From positions 1 through 53,946 of the forward strand of contig JABRWC010000105.1 of assembly GCA_039961675.1 (NCBI GenBank): a DNA stretch of 53,946 bases. The letters are read 5' to 3'. Position numbers and translations under genes: made by a program. Positions 1 to 11,803 of this stretch are shown piece by piece; within the stretch, counting starts at the first letter, position 1; every line of letters starts with the position of its first letter. The notes under the pieces were generated by a model. That model saw only the letters and a program-made list of their open reading frames with translations, was not told the DNA's origin and did no database searches. This stretch comes from JABRWC01 sp039961675 (GTDB lineage: Bacteria; Planctomycetota; Phycisphaerae; UBA1845; Fen-1342).

Positions 1-1
1 G

Positions 2-538
2 GTGGCGGGGGCGCGCGGGCTTGGCCGGGCGCTGTCCGAACGGCCGTCGTTGGCCGTGGCGGCAAGCGCGTTCGCGCTCTCCGTGGGCGCGCTCCTGCCG
101 GCCAGCGTGACGGAGCTGCGCCACGGCTGGACGCAGAAGCCGCACTGGTATTCGCTGGACCGCGCGACACCCGCCCCGTACGAGGCGCAGGCGGAAGTTA
201 TTCGGAAGCTCACGCGGCCGCCGGATCGGATTTACGTCTGGGGCTGGAGTCCCGGCACGTATCGCTACGCATATCGTCGCAGCGCGTCGCGCTTCGCAAC
301 GCTGGAAAAACTAAGCCACGCCGGGCGGGCCGCACAGTTCATCTACGATGGCGCGCTCGCCGATTTGCGGCGGCGTCCGCCGGCCGTATTCGTAATCTCA
401 GAGGGCGATTTCGCCGGCGTCGTGCGTGATCCGGCGAGCGCGCTGGCCGACTGGCTGCGCGCGGAATATTCGCAGCACTCCGCAATCCAGGGAATGTGCA
501 TACTGGTCCGCCGTGACTACGTCTTGGGCGGGACGTAG
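2..538 (+). CDS. C-terminal part of a probable membrane glycosyltransferase (5' truncated)
   Basis: This is the 3' end of a gene that probably begins outside the window. The visible 178 residues start with a hydrophobic segment (about residues 17-35, AVAASAFALSVGALLP) and continue into a soluble domain with the phrase YVWGWSPGTYRYAYRR. That combination resembles the soluble tail following the last membrane helix of ArnT/GT39-like glycosyltransferases in planctomycetes, which use lipid-linked sugars. The family assignment is from memory and only the tail can be seen. A GTG lies at the first base pair of the frame, but a start there would give an atypical protein, so I treat the gene as cut. 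The stop overlaps the 3' end of the convergent YggX-like gene by 22 bp. Confidence 0.45.
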   Translation: MAGARGLGRALSERPSLAVAASAFALSVGALLPASVTELRHGWTQKPHWYSLDRATPAPYEAQAEVIRKLTRPPDRIYVWGWSPGTYRYAYRRSASRFATLEKLSHAGRAAQFIYDGALADLRRRPPAVFVISEGDFAGVVRDPASALADWLRAEYSQHSAIQGMCILVRRDYVLGGT

Positions 539-828
539 TTGGGGATGGCCTGCTCGTCGCCGAAGAAAAACTGCTCCATGAACTGCTTCAGGATGCGGTT
601 GGACTCGTCGCTGGTGGCGTCGAGGCGGAACTCGTTCATGACCATCAGCATGTGGTCGTTCCACATGCGCAGGGCCCGGTCCGAAATCTGCTCGCGGACA
701 CGATCGGCCATCGCCTTGCCGGCGATCAGCGAGATCATCTTCAGGGCTCGGCCGCCCTCCGGCGAATCCGGGTCGATGGCGGGCAGCTCCTGCTTGAGCT
801 TGGCGCACTGAACGAGTCGAACGGCCAT
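517..828 (-). CDS. YggX-like Fe(2+)-trafficking / oxidative damage protection protein
   Basis: A 103-residue protein matching the small YggX family, which protects iron-sulfur clusters from oxidative damage and may traffic iron. The N-terminus MAVRLVQCAKLKQEL carries the family's conserved Cys (C8 here), the middle has a run ending in MVMNEFRLD (family: M.I.NEYRL), and the C-terminus has KQFMEQFFFGDEQ, matching the typical E.FFF end. The start is the ATG at 828, preceded by AAGGAG seven bases upstream. It is slightly longer than the usual 90 residues because of a C-terminal tail. It is convergent with the upstream partial gene and not clearly in an operon. An alternative is a diverged YggX paralogue with another role. 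Confidence 0.8.
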   Translation of the reverse strand: MAVRLVQCAKLKQELPAIDPDSPEGGRALKMISLIAGKAMADRVREQISDRALRMWNDHMLMVMNEFRLDATSDESNRILKQFMEQFFFGDEQAIPNYVPPKT

Positions 829-893
829 TAGCAGGCTCCTTGTCTTGGCCGGAGATTCTAGCGGCTGGCTTGCGCCGCGCCGCCATTCGCAAT

Positions 894-1625
894 CTACTCT
901 CCCGCCGTCACTCCATCCGGGCGCGCGGCGCCGTGGCGGACGATCGGCGGCGCACCCGCAGGCCGCGCCCCGCGCCGGTGCGCCTCCGACGCCGGACGCA
1001 CCTCGCTGGGTGCGCCCGATCCTCGGCTCGCACGTAGCGCCAGCACCGCATCGACGATCACGGGCACGCCCCGGGCTACGCACAGGACGGCCGCCAGACC
1101 CACCAGCGCGTTCAGCACGGCCAGCGCTGGGGACGCCCATTGCCGCCACGCGGACGGATAAAGCTCGGGGATCGGCAGGAGCAGAAAGATCCACCCGAAC
1201 GCGAGCATTTTCACCGCCGCGTAACCAATCCGCATGAACCGGCCGGCCACCAGCCAGCGCCCCAGCCGCGTGTGCATCATGCCGAACGGCGTCTGGCCGT
1301 GACGCGCGAAGTGCGTGCGGATGAGATCGACCAGCACGCCGCGGGTGCAGAACAGGATCGGCACCCAGACGGCGACGAATCCCAGGTCGCAGGCGACGAT
1401 CCAGAGCACGTATTCGACGAGGCGGTCGGCGGCAATGTCATACAGGGCGCCGAACTCGGTCGCCTCGTTCCGCCGCCGTGCAACGTACCCGTCTACCCCG
1501 TCGAGGATGAACAGTACGGCCAGCAGCGGGGCGCCCGCGAGTTGCAGCGCTGGCGGACCGGCGCTGGCCAGTACGACCAGCACGAAAAGCAGACCTAGTC
1601 GGAGTGTTGTGAATCCGTTCGCCAT
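894..1625 (-). CDS. CDP-alcohol phosphatidyltransferase family membrane protein
   Basis: An integral membrane enzyme that transfers a phosphatidyl (or similar) group from a CDP-alcohol to another alcohol. The full family signature DxxDGxxAR(x8)GxxxDxxxD is present at about residues 41-67 (DGVDGYVARR, then G, D and D at the right spacing). Several hydrophobic helices follow. The last 50 residues are Arg/Pro/Gly-rich and look disordered. Two starts are possible: ATG at 1625, used here, or TTG at 1631; neither has a strong ribosome-binding site. Substrate cannot be told from sequence; phosphatidylglycerophosphate, phosphatidylserine or inositol-type products are all made by this family. The gene is transcribed away from the pterin dehydratase gene. 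Confidence 0.85.
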   Translation of the reverse strand: MANGFTTLRLGLLFVLVVLASAGPPALQLAGAPLLAVLFILDGVDGYVARRRNEATEFGALYDIAADRLVEYVLWIVACDLGFVAVWVPILFCTRGVLVDLIRTHFARHGQTPFGMMHTRLGRWLVAGRFMRIGYAAVKMLAFGWIFLLLPIPELYPSAWRQWASPALAVLNALVGLAAVLCVARGVPVIVDAVLALRASRGSGAPSEVRPASEAHRRGARPAGAPPIVRHGAARPDGVTAGE

Positions 1626-1935
1626 GCGCAACTCGTGTCGAGAGGCGTAGGCAGTCTCTCCAGGATTCTACGAGCCGCCGGCCCAAAATACCGCTTCATC
1701 GAGGCATTTTCGGGCCCCGGACGCCATCGGCGAAAGCGGCGCGGCCGCCCCCAATCGGACCCGGCGCTGCGGATATAATCAGCGACCATCGGCCGGGGGT
1801 GGTCGGTGACGTTTGCGCGTTTGGGGTGAGCAGCGCCCGCATTGCCGCGACGTGGAACCGGCCGACGCCTGCGCGTGCGCGCGGTTCTGCCCGCCGCAAT
1901 CTTCGGGCGCCCTGCGCCGGGGGCCGGAGACGACC
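1626..1935. other. 310-bp divergent intergenic region
   Basis: This gap separates the divergent phosphatidyltransferase and pterin dehydratase genes. It contains no credible coding frame. The only clear signal is a perfect TATAAT at 1774-1779 on the plus strand, described separately. Confidence 0.5.
1774..1779 (+). promoter_or_regulatory. Candidate -10 box for the pterin dehydratase operon
   Basis: A perfect TATAAT stands out in GC-rich surroundings, about 157 bases before the pterin dehydratase start. No convincing TTGACA-like -35 box lies 16-18 bases upstream, so this is a partial match only. Confidence 0.35.
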
Positions 1936-2268
1936 ATGAGCGATTTGGCCGCCAGAACGTGCGTACCGTGCCAGGGCGGAACGCCGCCGCTTGCCGGGGA
2001 AGCGCTCGCGACGCTCTCGAAGCAACTGCCGGATTGGGAAGTCGCGCGGGGTCATCATCTGCACCGCCAGTTCCGGTTTCCCGATTTCGCCGCGGCGCTG
2101 CGGTTCGTGAATCGCGTGGGCGAACTCGCCGAGGCGCAAGGACATCACCCGGACATCGAGCTCGCGTGGGGGCGGGTCGGCGTCACGATCTGGACCCACA
2201 AGATCGACGGACTGACCGAAAGCGACTTCATCCTCGCCGCCAAGATCAACGAGCTGCCGCGCGAATGA
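1936..2268 (+). CDS. phhB: Pterin-4a-carbinolamine dehydratase (PhhB family)
   Basis: A 110-residue enzyme that dehydrates 4a-hydroxytetrahydropterin, recycling the cofactor of aromatic amino acid hydroxylases. The family core is complete: GHHPDIEL at residues 69-76 gives the His-His-Pro motif, followed by VGVTIWTHKI with the second conserved His at 88. The N-terminal CVPCQGG phrase is typical of bacterial members, which supports the ATG at 1936. The stop overlaps the ATG of the next lipoprotein gene (ATGA), so the two are probably translationally coupled. No phenylalanine hydroxylase gene is visible here, though a tyrosine phenol-lyase lies 2 kb downstream. Free-standing members may have other roles. 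Confidence 0.9.
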   Translation: MSDLAARTCVPCQGGTPPLAGEALATLSKQLPDWEVARGHHLHRQFRFPDFAAALRFVNRVGELAEAQGHHPDIELAWGRVGVTIWTHKIDGLTESDFILAAKINELPRE

Positions 2269-3362
2269 CCGCATCCCGAGCGAGCCTGGCGCCGTTGCTC
2301 CTGCTCGCCGCGCTGGCCGGCGCGTGCGCACATCCTGGCGCGTCGCCGACCGTGCTCGTGGAACCCGACGCCGAAGCCCTGTTGATCGACGGCGCTTTCG
2401 GCGCCCATCGCAAGATACTGAGCGGATTCACGGCCGAGTCGCGCGACGCCGGCTGCGTGCGCGGCGACCAGGCGCTGTACGGCGTGCGCATCGAGAAACT
2501 GGGCGCAGAGCAGGTCTGGTTCGTTCTCGCCGAGGTCATCGCCACCGACGTTCGGCCGGGTGCGCGCGTCGATCTCCCGCCGTCCGTGTGGCGCGTGGAA
2601 CCGGACGGCCGCAGCGCCGGCGGCGACTCGCCGGCAGACCAGGCGCGGTCGCGGCCCGCGCCGGACTGGTCGCGGCTGGCCGCGGCGGCGGAGCGGCGTC
2701 GGGGCGTTCGGATCGAGCCGCAGAGCCTGCTGGTGCGGCTGCACGTGTTCGACCAGCAGGCGCGGCTGCTGGCCTGTACGCAGGAGTTCGTGCCGCAGAG
2801 CGTCCTGCGATCAGGCTTCTACCGCATTTGCGAGATTCACCGCAGCCGCGGCGATTCCGGCACGCCGCTGCGTGCGCTGACCGCTGCGGAAACGCAGGAG
2901 GTTTACGAGGGCGCGTTCGCGCTGTTCCTGATCGGCAAGCTGCTTTGGCGCGCCCCGGTGGTCGGCGAGATTTTCGATGAGATCGTGCCGCGTCCGTCGA
3001 TCCTGTCGATCGTGCTCAACCTGGGTTTTCGCGTGAACTTCTCGCCGAAGTTTGAGCGGGTCGCACGCGAAGACCGGCGGCTGCCGGCGCTGGCCGCGGC
3101 GGCGGGCACAGCCGTGCGCGTGCCGATCGAGATCGGCGTCAACAACGAGACGCTGATGCGCTTCGAGCTGATCGTGGCGCCGCCCAATCCTCCGCTGCGG
3201 CTTTGCACGGGTATCCTCGGCGCGGAGGGGGCGAATGTTCGTGATCCGAATCACCGTTTCGTCCTGCGCCTGCTGGCGGCGCGGCAGGGGCCGCTGCCGC
3301 CGTCCGCGGACGAGCGCAACGTCGTGCGCGCTGGCGCGGCCAGCGCCGCGACGATATACTGA
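2265..3362 (+). CDS. Hypothetical lipoprotein coupled to pterin dehydratase
   Basis: A 365-residue protein I do not recognise. It begins with a lipoprotein signal peptide: a hydrophobic stretch (LAPLLLLAAL) ending in the lipobox LAGAC, with Cys21 as the predicted lipidated residue. The mature part is alpha/beta in character, with no repeat or catalytic motif that I can name. A Pro/Arg-rich stretch around residues 125-140 looks like a linker. The start ATG overlaps the stop of phhB by 4 bases, so translation is probably coupled, but a functional link is not obvious. A TATACT sequence at 3355-3360 overlaps the end of the gene and could be a weak promoter for the downstream YceI gene. Confidence 0.75.
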   Translation: MTASRASLAPLLLLAALAGACAHPGASPTVLVEPDAEALLIDGAFGAHRKILSGFTAESRDAGCVRGDQALYGVRIEKLGAEQVWFVLAEVIATDVRPGARVDLPPSVWRVEPDGRSAGGDSPADQARSRPAPDWSRLAAAAERRRGVRIEPQSLLVRLHVFDQQARLLACTQEFVPQSVLRSGFYRICEIHRSRGDSGTPLRALTAAETQEVYEGAFALFLIGKLLWRAPVVGEIFDEIVPRPSILSIVLNLGFRVNFSPKFERVAREDRRLPALAAAAGTAVRVPIEIGVNNETLMRFELIVAPPNPPLRLCTGILGAEGANVRDPNHRFVLRLLAARQGPLPPSADERNVVRAGAASAATIY

Positions 3363-3422
3363 GCAGGCCAGGTTCGGGCCGAACCTGCGAACGCAGACTT
3401 CCACCGGACGAAGGAGAGTGTC

Positions 3423-4013
3423 TTGAGTCAATTGGTGTGCAACATCACATGGTTGATCGTGCTGGGCGGCCTGTCGAGCGCGTCGGCCGCAGACTTGTAC
3501 GAGGTCGACAGCGTTCACTCGTCGGTCGTGTTCCGCATTCGGCACCTGAACGTGTCCTATGCGTACGGCCGGTTCAACGACATCAGCGGGCAATTCATGT
3601 TTGACGAGGCCGATCCCGCCAAGAGCAGGATCGACGTTTCGGTGAAGGTCGAGAGCATTGACACGGCGAACACCGACCGCGACAAGCATCTAAAAAGCGC
3701 TGAGTTCTTCAACGTCGCCGAGCACCCGACGATCGCATTCAAGAGCAGCAGGGTCGAAAAGCTCGCCGACAACAAGTACAGGGCCGAGGGCGAACTGACA
3801 CTGATGGGCGTCACCAAACCGCTGACGGTCGAGCTTGAGCGCGTCGGCTCGGTGGACCATCCCAAGCTCGGCGCGAGATCCGGCTTCGAGACCGTTTTCA
3901 CGATCAAGCGCGGCGACTTCGGCCTGAATGCCGCGGCCGGCATGCTGGGCGAGGACGTGCGGCTCATGGTGAGCATCGAGGGCGTCCGCGCGCAGAAGCC
4001 GGGCCCGAACTGA
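3423..4013 (+). CDS. YceI-family periplasmic lipid-binding protein
   Basis: A 196-residue secreted protein of the YceI family, whose lipocalin-like barrel binds polyisoprenoid or other amphiphilic molecules. The signal peptide is LVCNITWLIVLGGLSSASAA with a likely cleavage near residue 22. The mature part contains the usual family phrases: VDSVHSSVVFRIRHLNVS at the start, LKSAEFFNVAEHPTIAF in the middle, and GELTLMGVTKPLTVE. The start is TTG at 3423, chosen because AAGGAG ends about six bases before it and the signal peptide follows directly. It is convergent with the tyrosine phenol-lyase gene, 30 bp away. Confidence 0.92.
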   Translation: MSQLVCNITWLIVLGGLSSASAADLYEVDSVHSSVVFRIRHLNVSYAYGRFNDISGQFMFDEADPAKSRIDVSVKVESIDTANTDRDKHLKSAEFFNVAEHPTIAFKSSRVEKLADNKYRAEGELTLMGVTKPLTVELERVGSVDHPKLGARSGFETVFTIKRGDFGLNAAAGMLGEDVRLMVSIEGVRAQKPGPN

Positions 4014-4043
4014 CGCCGCGTTCGCGCTGCCGCCCGCGCGGCT

Positions 4044-5447
4044 TCAGCCCGTCAGCACTTTCTCGCCGCGAACCGGCGCGAAGCGGGCCTGGAAAAAGCG
4101 CAGGTGCTGCGGCTCGTGCGTGAAGCGAAGCCCGACGATCCGGTCGCGGTTCTCGTGCAGCGCGATGACCGATTCCGCGGTGACGTCCATGTGCGCCTGC
4201 GTGTAGACGCGCCGCGGAATCGTCAGGCGGACCAGTTCCAGCTTCGGAAAGATGTTCTTGCCCGTGTCCGGGTCGCGCCCGGCCGAAACAGCGCCGCGCT
4301 CCATCGCCCGCACGCCGGACTCCACGTAGAGCGCCGCGGCCAGCGCCTGGGCGGGGAATTGCTCGCGCGGAATACCAGGCAGGAAGCGCGCCGCGTTCAG
4401 AAAGATGCCGTGGCCGCCGATCGGACGGACGAGCGGCACGCCCGCGGCGATGAGCTTCTCGCCCAGGTATTGCACCTGCCCGATGCGGGCGTGCATGTGG
4501 TCGAACTGGACCGACTCCTCGATGCCGACGGCCATCGCTTCCATGTCGCGGCCGGCCAACCCGCCGTACGTGTGCAGCCCTTCGTAGAGTACGACCATGT
4601 TGCGGGCGCGCTCGGCCAGGTCGTCGTCGTTGACCGCCAGGAAGCCGCCGATGTTGACCAGCGAGTCTTTCTTGGCGGACATGGTGCAACCGTCGGTGCA
4701 GGCGCAGATTTCCCGCAGAATCTCGGCCAGGCTGCGGCCGCTCCAGCCGGGCTCGCGCTGCTGGATGAAGTAGGCGTTCTCCACCGCGCGGGTCGCGTCG
4801 AGAAACACGCGGATGCCGTGCCTGCGGCACAGCGCGCTGGTCTCGCGCAGGCTGCGCAGGCTGATCGGCTGTCCGCCGGCCATGTTCACGGTGGCGAACA
4901 CGCACACGTACGCGACCTGTTTTGCGCCGACCTGCGCGATGAGCCGCTCCAGCTTGGCCAGGTCGATGTCGCCCTTGAAGGGCTGCTCGCTGTCGGGGTC
5001 GTGCGCCTCGTCGATGATCACGTCCACGAAGCGCGCCCCGGCCAGTTCCTGGTGAGCCTTGGTGGTGGTGAAGTACATGTTGCCCGCGACGACCTGTCCC
5101 GGCTGGATGCACAGGCGGCTGAGGATGTGCTCGGCTCCGCGGCCCTGGTGCGTGGGGATCAGGTGCTTGTAGCCGTAGTACTCGCGGACCGCCCGCTCCA
5201 GGCGGTAGAAGTTCGCCGAGCCGGCGTAGGCCTCGTCGCCGATCATCATCGCTGCCCACTGCCGGTCGCTCATGGCGGACGTGCCGGAGTCGGTGAGCAG
5301 GTCGATGTACACCAGCGCGCTGGGCAAGAGGAACGTGTTGAATCCCGCGTCGGCGATGGCCTGCTCGCGCTCGCTGCGCGTGGTCCTGCGCAGGTGCTCG
5401 ACCATCTTGACTTTCCACGGTTCAGCCCAGGACCGTCGCGCGCTCAT
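4044..5447 (-). CDS. tpl: Tyrosine phenol-lyase (beta-eliminating lyase, PLP-dependent)
   Basis: A 467-residue PLP enzyme predicted to split L-tyrosine into phenol, pyruvate and ammonia. It aligns from memory end to end with Citrobacter tyrosine phenol-lyase: YIDLLTDSGTSAMSD (47-61), PTHQGRGAE (98-106), NMYFTTTK (123-130) and the PLP-lysine motif SAKKDSLVNIGG with Lys260. The substrate-reading arginine of tyrosine phenol-lyase is kept (MERG, Arg384), where tryptophanases have a hydrophobic residue, and LRFF (449-452) matches the phenol-ring contact. This favours tyrosine over tryptophan. The ATG at 5447 has a weak GGGGGT upstream. A small membrane ORF broken by TGA lies 43 bp upstream on the same strand and may share its transcript. 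The reaction is reversible. Confidence 0.9.
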   Translation of the reverse strand: MSARRSWAEPWKVKMVEHLRRTTRSEREQAIADAGFNTFLLPSALVYIDLLTDSGTSAMSDRQWAAMMIGDEAYAGSANFYRLERAVREYYGYKHLIPTHQGRGAEHILSRLCIQPGQVVAGNMYFTTTKAHQELAGARFVDVIIDEAHDPDSEQPFKGDIDLAKLERLIAQVGAKQVAYVCVFATVNMAGGQPISLRSLRETSALCRRHGIRVFLDATRAVENAYFIQQREPGWSGRSLAEILREICACTDGCTMSAKKDSLVNIGGFLAVNDDDLAERARNMVVLYEGLHTYGGLAGRDMEAMAVGIEESVQFDHMHARIGQVQYLGEKLIAAGVPLVRPIGGHGIFLNAARFLPGIPREQFPAQALAAALYVESGVRAMERGAVSAGRDPDTGKNIFPKLELVRLTIPRRVYTQAHMDVTAESVIALHENRDRIVGLRFTHEPQHLRFFQARFAPVRGEKVLTG

Positions 5448-5490
5448 TTCTACCCCCGTCAGGAAAACCGGAATCCCATCCGTTTCGCAC

Positions 5491-5745
5491 TTACATTAGC
5501 GCCGCCGCAACCAGCGCGAGCAGCGCCAGCACTTGGAACACAGAGTGCCCCAGCGCCGCCAGCGCGAACGCGCGGTCCGCGGCGCTGCGGAACGCGTACA
5601 GCGACGCGCCGCAGGAAACCGGCACTCCCACCACGATCACGCCCGGACCGAGCGCGCTGAGCGGGTGGCCTCAGCAGAAGACCTGCGACAGGCCAAAGCC
5701 GACCCACGGTACGCCGGTCAACAGCAGGGCGCGCAGGCCGCTCAT
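5491..5745 (-). pseudogene. Small membrane protein ORF interrupted by an in-frame TGA
   Basis: A frame from ATG 5745 to TAA 5491 would encode 84 residues if the single TGA at codon 25 (5671-5673) were read through. The start has an excellent GGAGGA site six bases upstream. Before the TGA comes MSGLRALLLTGVPWVGFGLS followed by QVFC; after it comes GHPLSALGPGVIVVGVPVSC and a second hydrophobic helix ending ALLALVAAALM. Both halves are hydrophobic and have the same GC-rich codon use, so the frame seems to be one gene. The simplest reading is a TGG to TGA change (Trp25). Selenocysteine, readthrough or a base-call error are alternatives. It sits 43 bp upstream of the tyrosine phenol-lyase gene. 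Confidence 0.5.
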
Positions 5746-5988
5746 AGCGCTCCTCCAATGCGATCGCACGAACACCCGGCAACCGGCCGGGCGCCACACG
5801 AGCAAGGCCCTGGATCATATCCGAGCCGCCGGGGCCGTGGGCGCGCAGAGAACGGCGGACGTGTCGGCGCGGCGGGAGAATCTTGCGCGAGGTGCGGGCC
5901 AGCCGGAACGCGCGGAGAACGAAGCGGGCCGGGCCTCGGAGATTCAGCCCAGCCCGCATCGCTTCGCGAGTGTCAGGAACCAACGGGT

Positions 5989-7047
5989 CTAACCGGGCTC
6001 GGACGCCGGACTCCGGGCCTTGTATGCCGCCAGCGCCGCCGGGTCCAGTGGTTGCAGGCGCGCGCCGCGGGGGGCCTGGAACACGTCCGCGGGCAGCGCG
6101 GAGTTGAGTTCGATGCGCGTGACCTCGCGTGTCTCGGTGCGTTGTCCGATTTCCCGGCCGAGATTGCGCACCGAGCGCGTGCGGAACGGCAGGACCTGCC
6201 CCGAATCCGTGCGACGGTAATCGTCGAGAAGCACTTCGTACTTTGCCTCGCACTTGTCGTCGTACTGCACCAGCCGACTCATTCGGTGTCCTTCTTCACC
6301 GCGGAGGGTGATTTCGAACGTCGGGTGCTCGGCGCCCGCAACACGGCCTTGAAGCAGCGTGGCGCCGTCCGGATTGGCCGAAACGTCGATCGTGAACGCG
6401 CCGCTCAGCAGCCGTTCAGGAACGATGCCCAGCAGGATCAGGCGCTCGTCGAGCCCCTGCGTGGAGCCGCGCAACAAGGCGGCATTGGTCCGGTCACGGT
6501 CGACGATCAGCGAGTAGTCGCGCGTGTTGATGAAGGTCTTCGACAGGTCCACATTCGGGAGCTGGCTGTCGGGGATGCCCTGGTCCCGCACGATCTCGGC
6601 CAGGTCGCGAAGGTCCCGCTGCTCCAGGCGTTCACGCCGCCCGACGAAGTCATAGTAATGGCGCTGCTGCGTCCACTCGTGCTCGTTGGCGCGCCATGCC
6701 GGGACGACCTCCGCGGCCAGCTCCGCACGGCCGGATTTGCGCATGCGCTGTTCGAGCAGAAACGTCTGCTCCGCGCGGGACAGGTCGCGCTCGGCCAGCT
6801 CGGCGGCGACGTGCTGCCGATAGGCGGCTTCTCGCTGATTCAGGAAATTTACAAGCTCCGCCTCCTCGGCCGCACCGCGGGGATTGTGCGTCCGGACCGT
6901 CTCCTCGACCACCAGCGACCGGACGGCCGCCGCGTACGCGGCGTGTTCGGCGCGGATCGTGTCGACGGAAGCGGGAGAATCCGCGATCGAGACGCGGGCT
7001 AGGCCCGCAAGGATGGCCAATGTTGAAGCGCGAAACACTGGGGACAT
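5989..7047 (-). CDS. Secreted hypothetical protein
   Basis: A 352-residue protein with a likely signal peptide (FRASTLAILAGLARVSIA, cleavage near residue 22). The mature N-terminal half is strongly helical and charged, with many Glu, Arg and Ala (about residues 28-160). The C-terminal half has beta character and a phrase pattern (FEITLRGEEGHRMSRLVQYD, then a Leu-Pro-Phe-Arg turn) reminiscent of outer-membrane lipoprotein-sorting-like proteins common in planctomycetes. I cannot name a function. The ATG at 7047 has AGGAG eight bases upstream. It lies 15 bp downstream of the cysteine-rich protein gene on the same strand, so the two very likely share a transcript driven by the promoter at 7497-7525. 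Confidence 0.8.
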   Translation of the reverse strand: MSPVFRASTLAILAGLARVSIADSPASVDTIRAEHAAYAAAVRSLVVEETVRTHNPRGAAEEAELVNFLNQREAAYRQHVAAELAERDLSRAEQTFLLEQRMRKSGRAELAAEVVPAWRANEHEWTQQRHYYDFVGRRERLEQRDLRDLAEIVRDQGIPDSQLPNVDLSKTFINTRDYSLIVDRDRTNAALLRGSTQGLDERLILLGIVPERLLSGAFTIDVSANPDGATLLQGRVAGAEHPTFEITLRGEEGHRMSRLVQYDDKCEAKYEVLLDDYRRTDSGQVLPFRTRSVRNLGREIGQRTETREVTRIELNSALPADVFQAPRGARLQPLDPAALAAYKARSPASEPG

Positions 7048-7062
7048 GCGTAGGGCTCCTGT

Positions 7063-7437
7063 CTAGGTCTCGATGGGCTCACACTCGCAACCGGTTGGCA
7101 TGTCGTCGTAAAGGACCACTCTGGGGTTGGCTTCGCGGCTGCACTCGGGAAACTCCTGGTTGCTGCAATCGGATACGCAGTAGTATTTGATGTAGACCGG
7201 CAAGTTTTCCGTCGCGCTGAACACGCAAACCCGGTGGAGCAGACACATTCCTGCACAATACGCATCGTACGTGCTCTCTTCGATCGTGCAGTTCTCGTAG
7301 CCCGACCCGCCGGGCGGGCAGGTCGTGCAATTGCCAGCCTGGTCGGTGAGCTCGTGCAACTGGCAGTTTCCGATCTGTTGCGCAAAGGTTGCGCCGACCG
7401 CGACTGCGAATACGAACACGGCCAATGAGCGACTCAT
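7063..7437 (-). CDS. Small secreted cysteine-rich protein (12 Cys)
   Basis: A 124-residue protein with a clear signal peptide (LAVFVFAVAVGATFAQQ, cleavage near residue 19). The mature part of about 105 residues contains 12 cysteines, including TTCPPGGSGYENC, YCAGMC and GCECE, an even number that suggests six disulfides or metal sites in the envelope or outside the cell. I recognise no family. GGAGG lies six bases before the ATG at 7437, and a good sigma-70-like promoter lies about 60 bases upstream. The following gene begins 15 bp after its stop and encodes another secreted protein, so the pair probably works or is regulated together. Confidence 0.82.
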   Translation of the reverse strand: MSRSLAVFVFAVAVGATFAQQIGNCQLHELTDQAGNCTTCPPGGSGYENCTIEESTYDAYCAGMCLLHRVCVFSATENLPVYIKYYCVSDCSNQEFPECSREANPRVVLYDDMPTGCECEPIET

Positions 7438-7496
7438 GCGATGCCTCCCTGCCTGAGCGTACGCGCGTGGCGGCCCAACTTGCTCGCCCCCGCTCA

Positions 7497-7525
7497 GTAT
7501 TATGGCGCGTTTTTTTTTTTTGCAA
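7497..7525 (-). promoter_or_regulatory. Sigma-70-like promoter with A-tract spacer for the cysteine-rich protein gene
   Basis: On the minus strand TTGCAA (7520-7525) and TAATAC (7497-7502) are separated by exactly 17 bases. The start of the spacer, with the end of the -35 box, is an unbroken run of 12 A (12 T at 7510-7521 on the plus strand), very unusual in this GC-rich DNA. The predicted transcript start near 7490 gives a leader of about 53 bases that contains the GGAGG site. Confidence 0.6.
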
Positions 7526-7688
7526 GTTCCCCTTCCAGAATCGAGATAGCTTCACCCATCGCATGTTCGTTTCACGGCGAGTACGGAGCGGCGCTCGCGT
7601 CCCGCCAGTGGATTGAGGCGCCCCGCACTCCGACGCGGGGTCCGGTTCAGAGCGGAGCGCGGCTGCGCCATGGAGATGAGCGGAAAGC

Positions 7689-11687
<3,999 letters not shown>

Positions 11688-11803
11688 CGCTACGCAGCCC
11701 TATGGTTGTGTTCCAGGCCCCGGGTCCCGCCGCGTTCGACGGCCGGCTCGGCGGCGTGCGCGCTCGCGCCTGCCTCCGAACGCGCCGCCGGTCCGGCGCC
11801 GCG

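Noticed and set aside
4104..5660. 518-codon plus-strand frame opposite the tyrosine phenol-lyase gene
   Set aside because: The minus-strand lyase matches its family end to end; the antisense frame is an artefact of high GC.
5671..5720. Bacterial SECIS element after the in-frame TGA
   Set aside because: A short GC stem can be drawn, but loop size and position do not clearly match known elements, so selenocysteine is kept only as a hypothesis.
5459..6253. 264-codon minus-strand frame overlapping the TGA-interrupted ORF
   Set aside because: Arg/Pro-rich translation without domains or ribosome-binding site; the interrupted frame has a strong site and membrane-helix character.
7621..7640. CCCCGC/GCGGGG hairpin downstream of secA as a terminator
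   Set aside because: Short stem without a T-run on the relevant strand; such hairpins are frequent by chance at this GC content.
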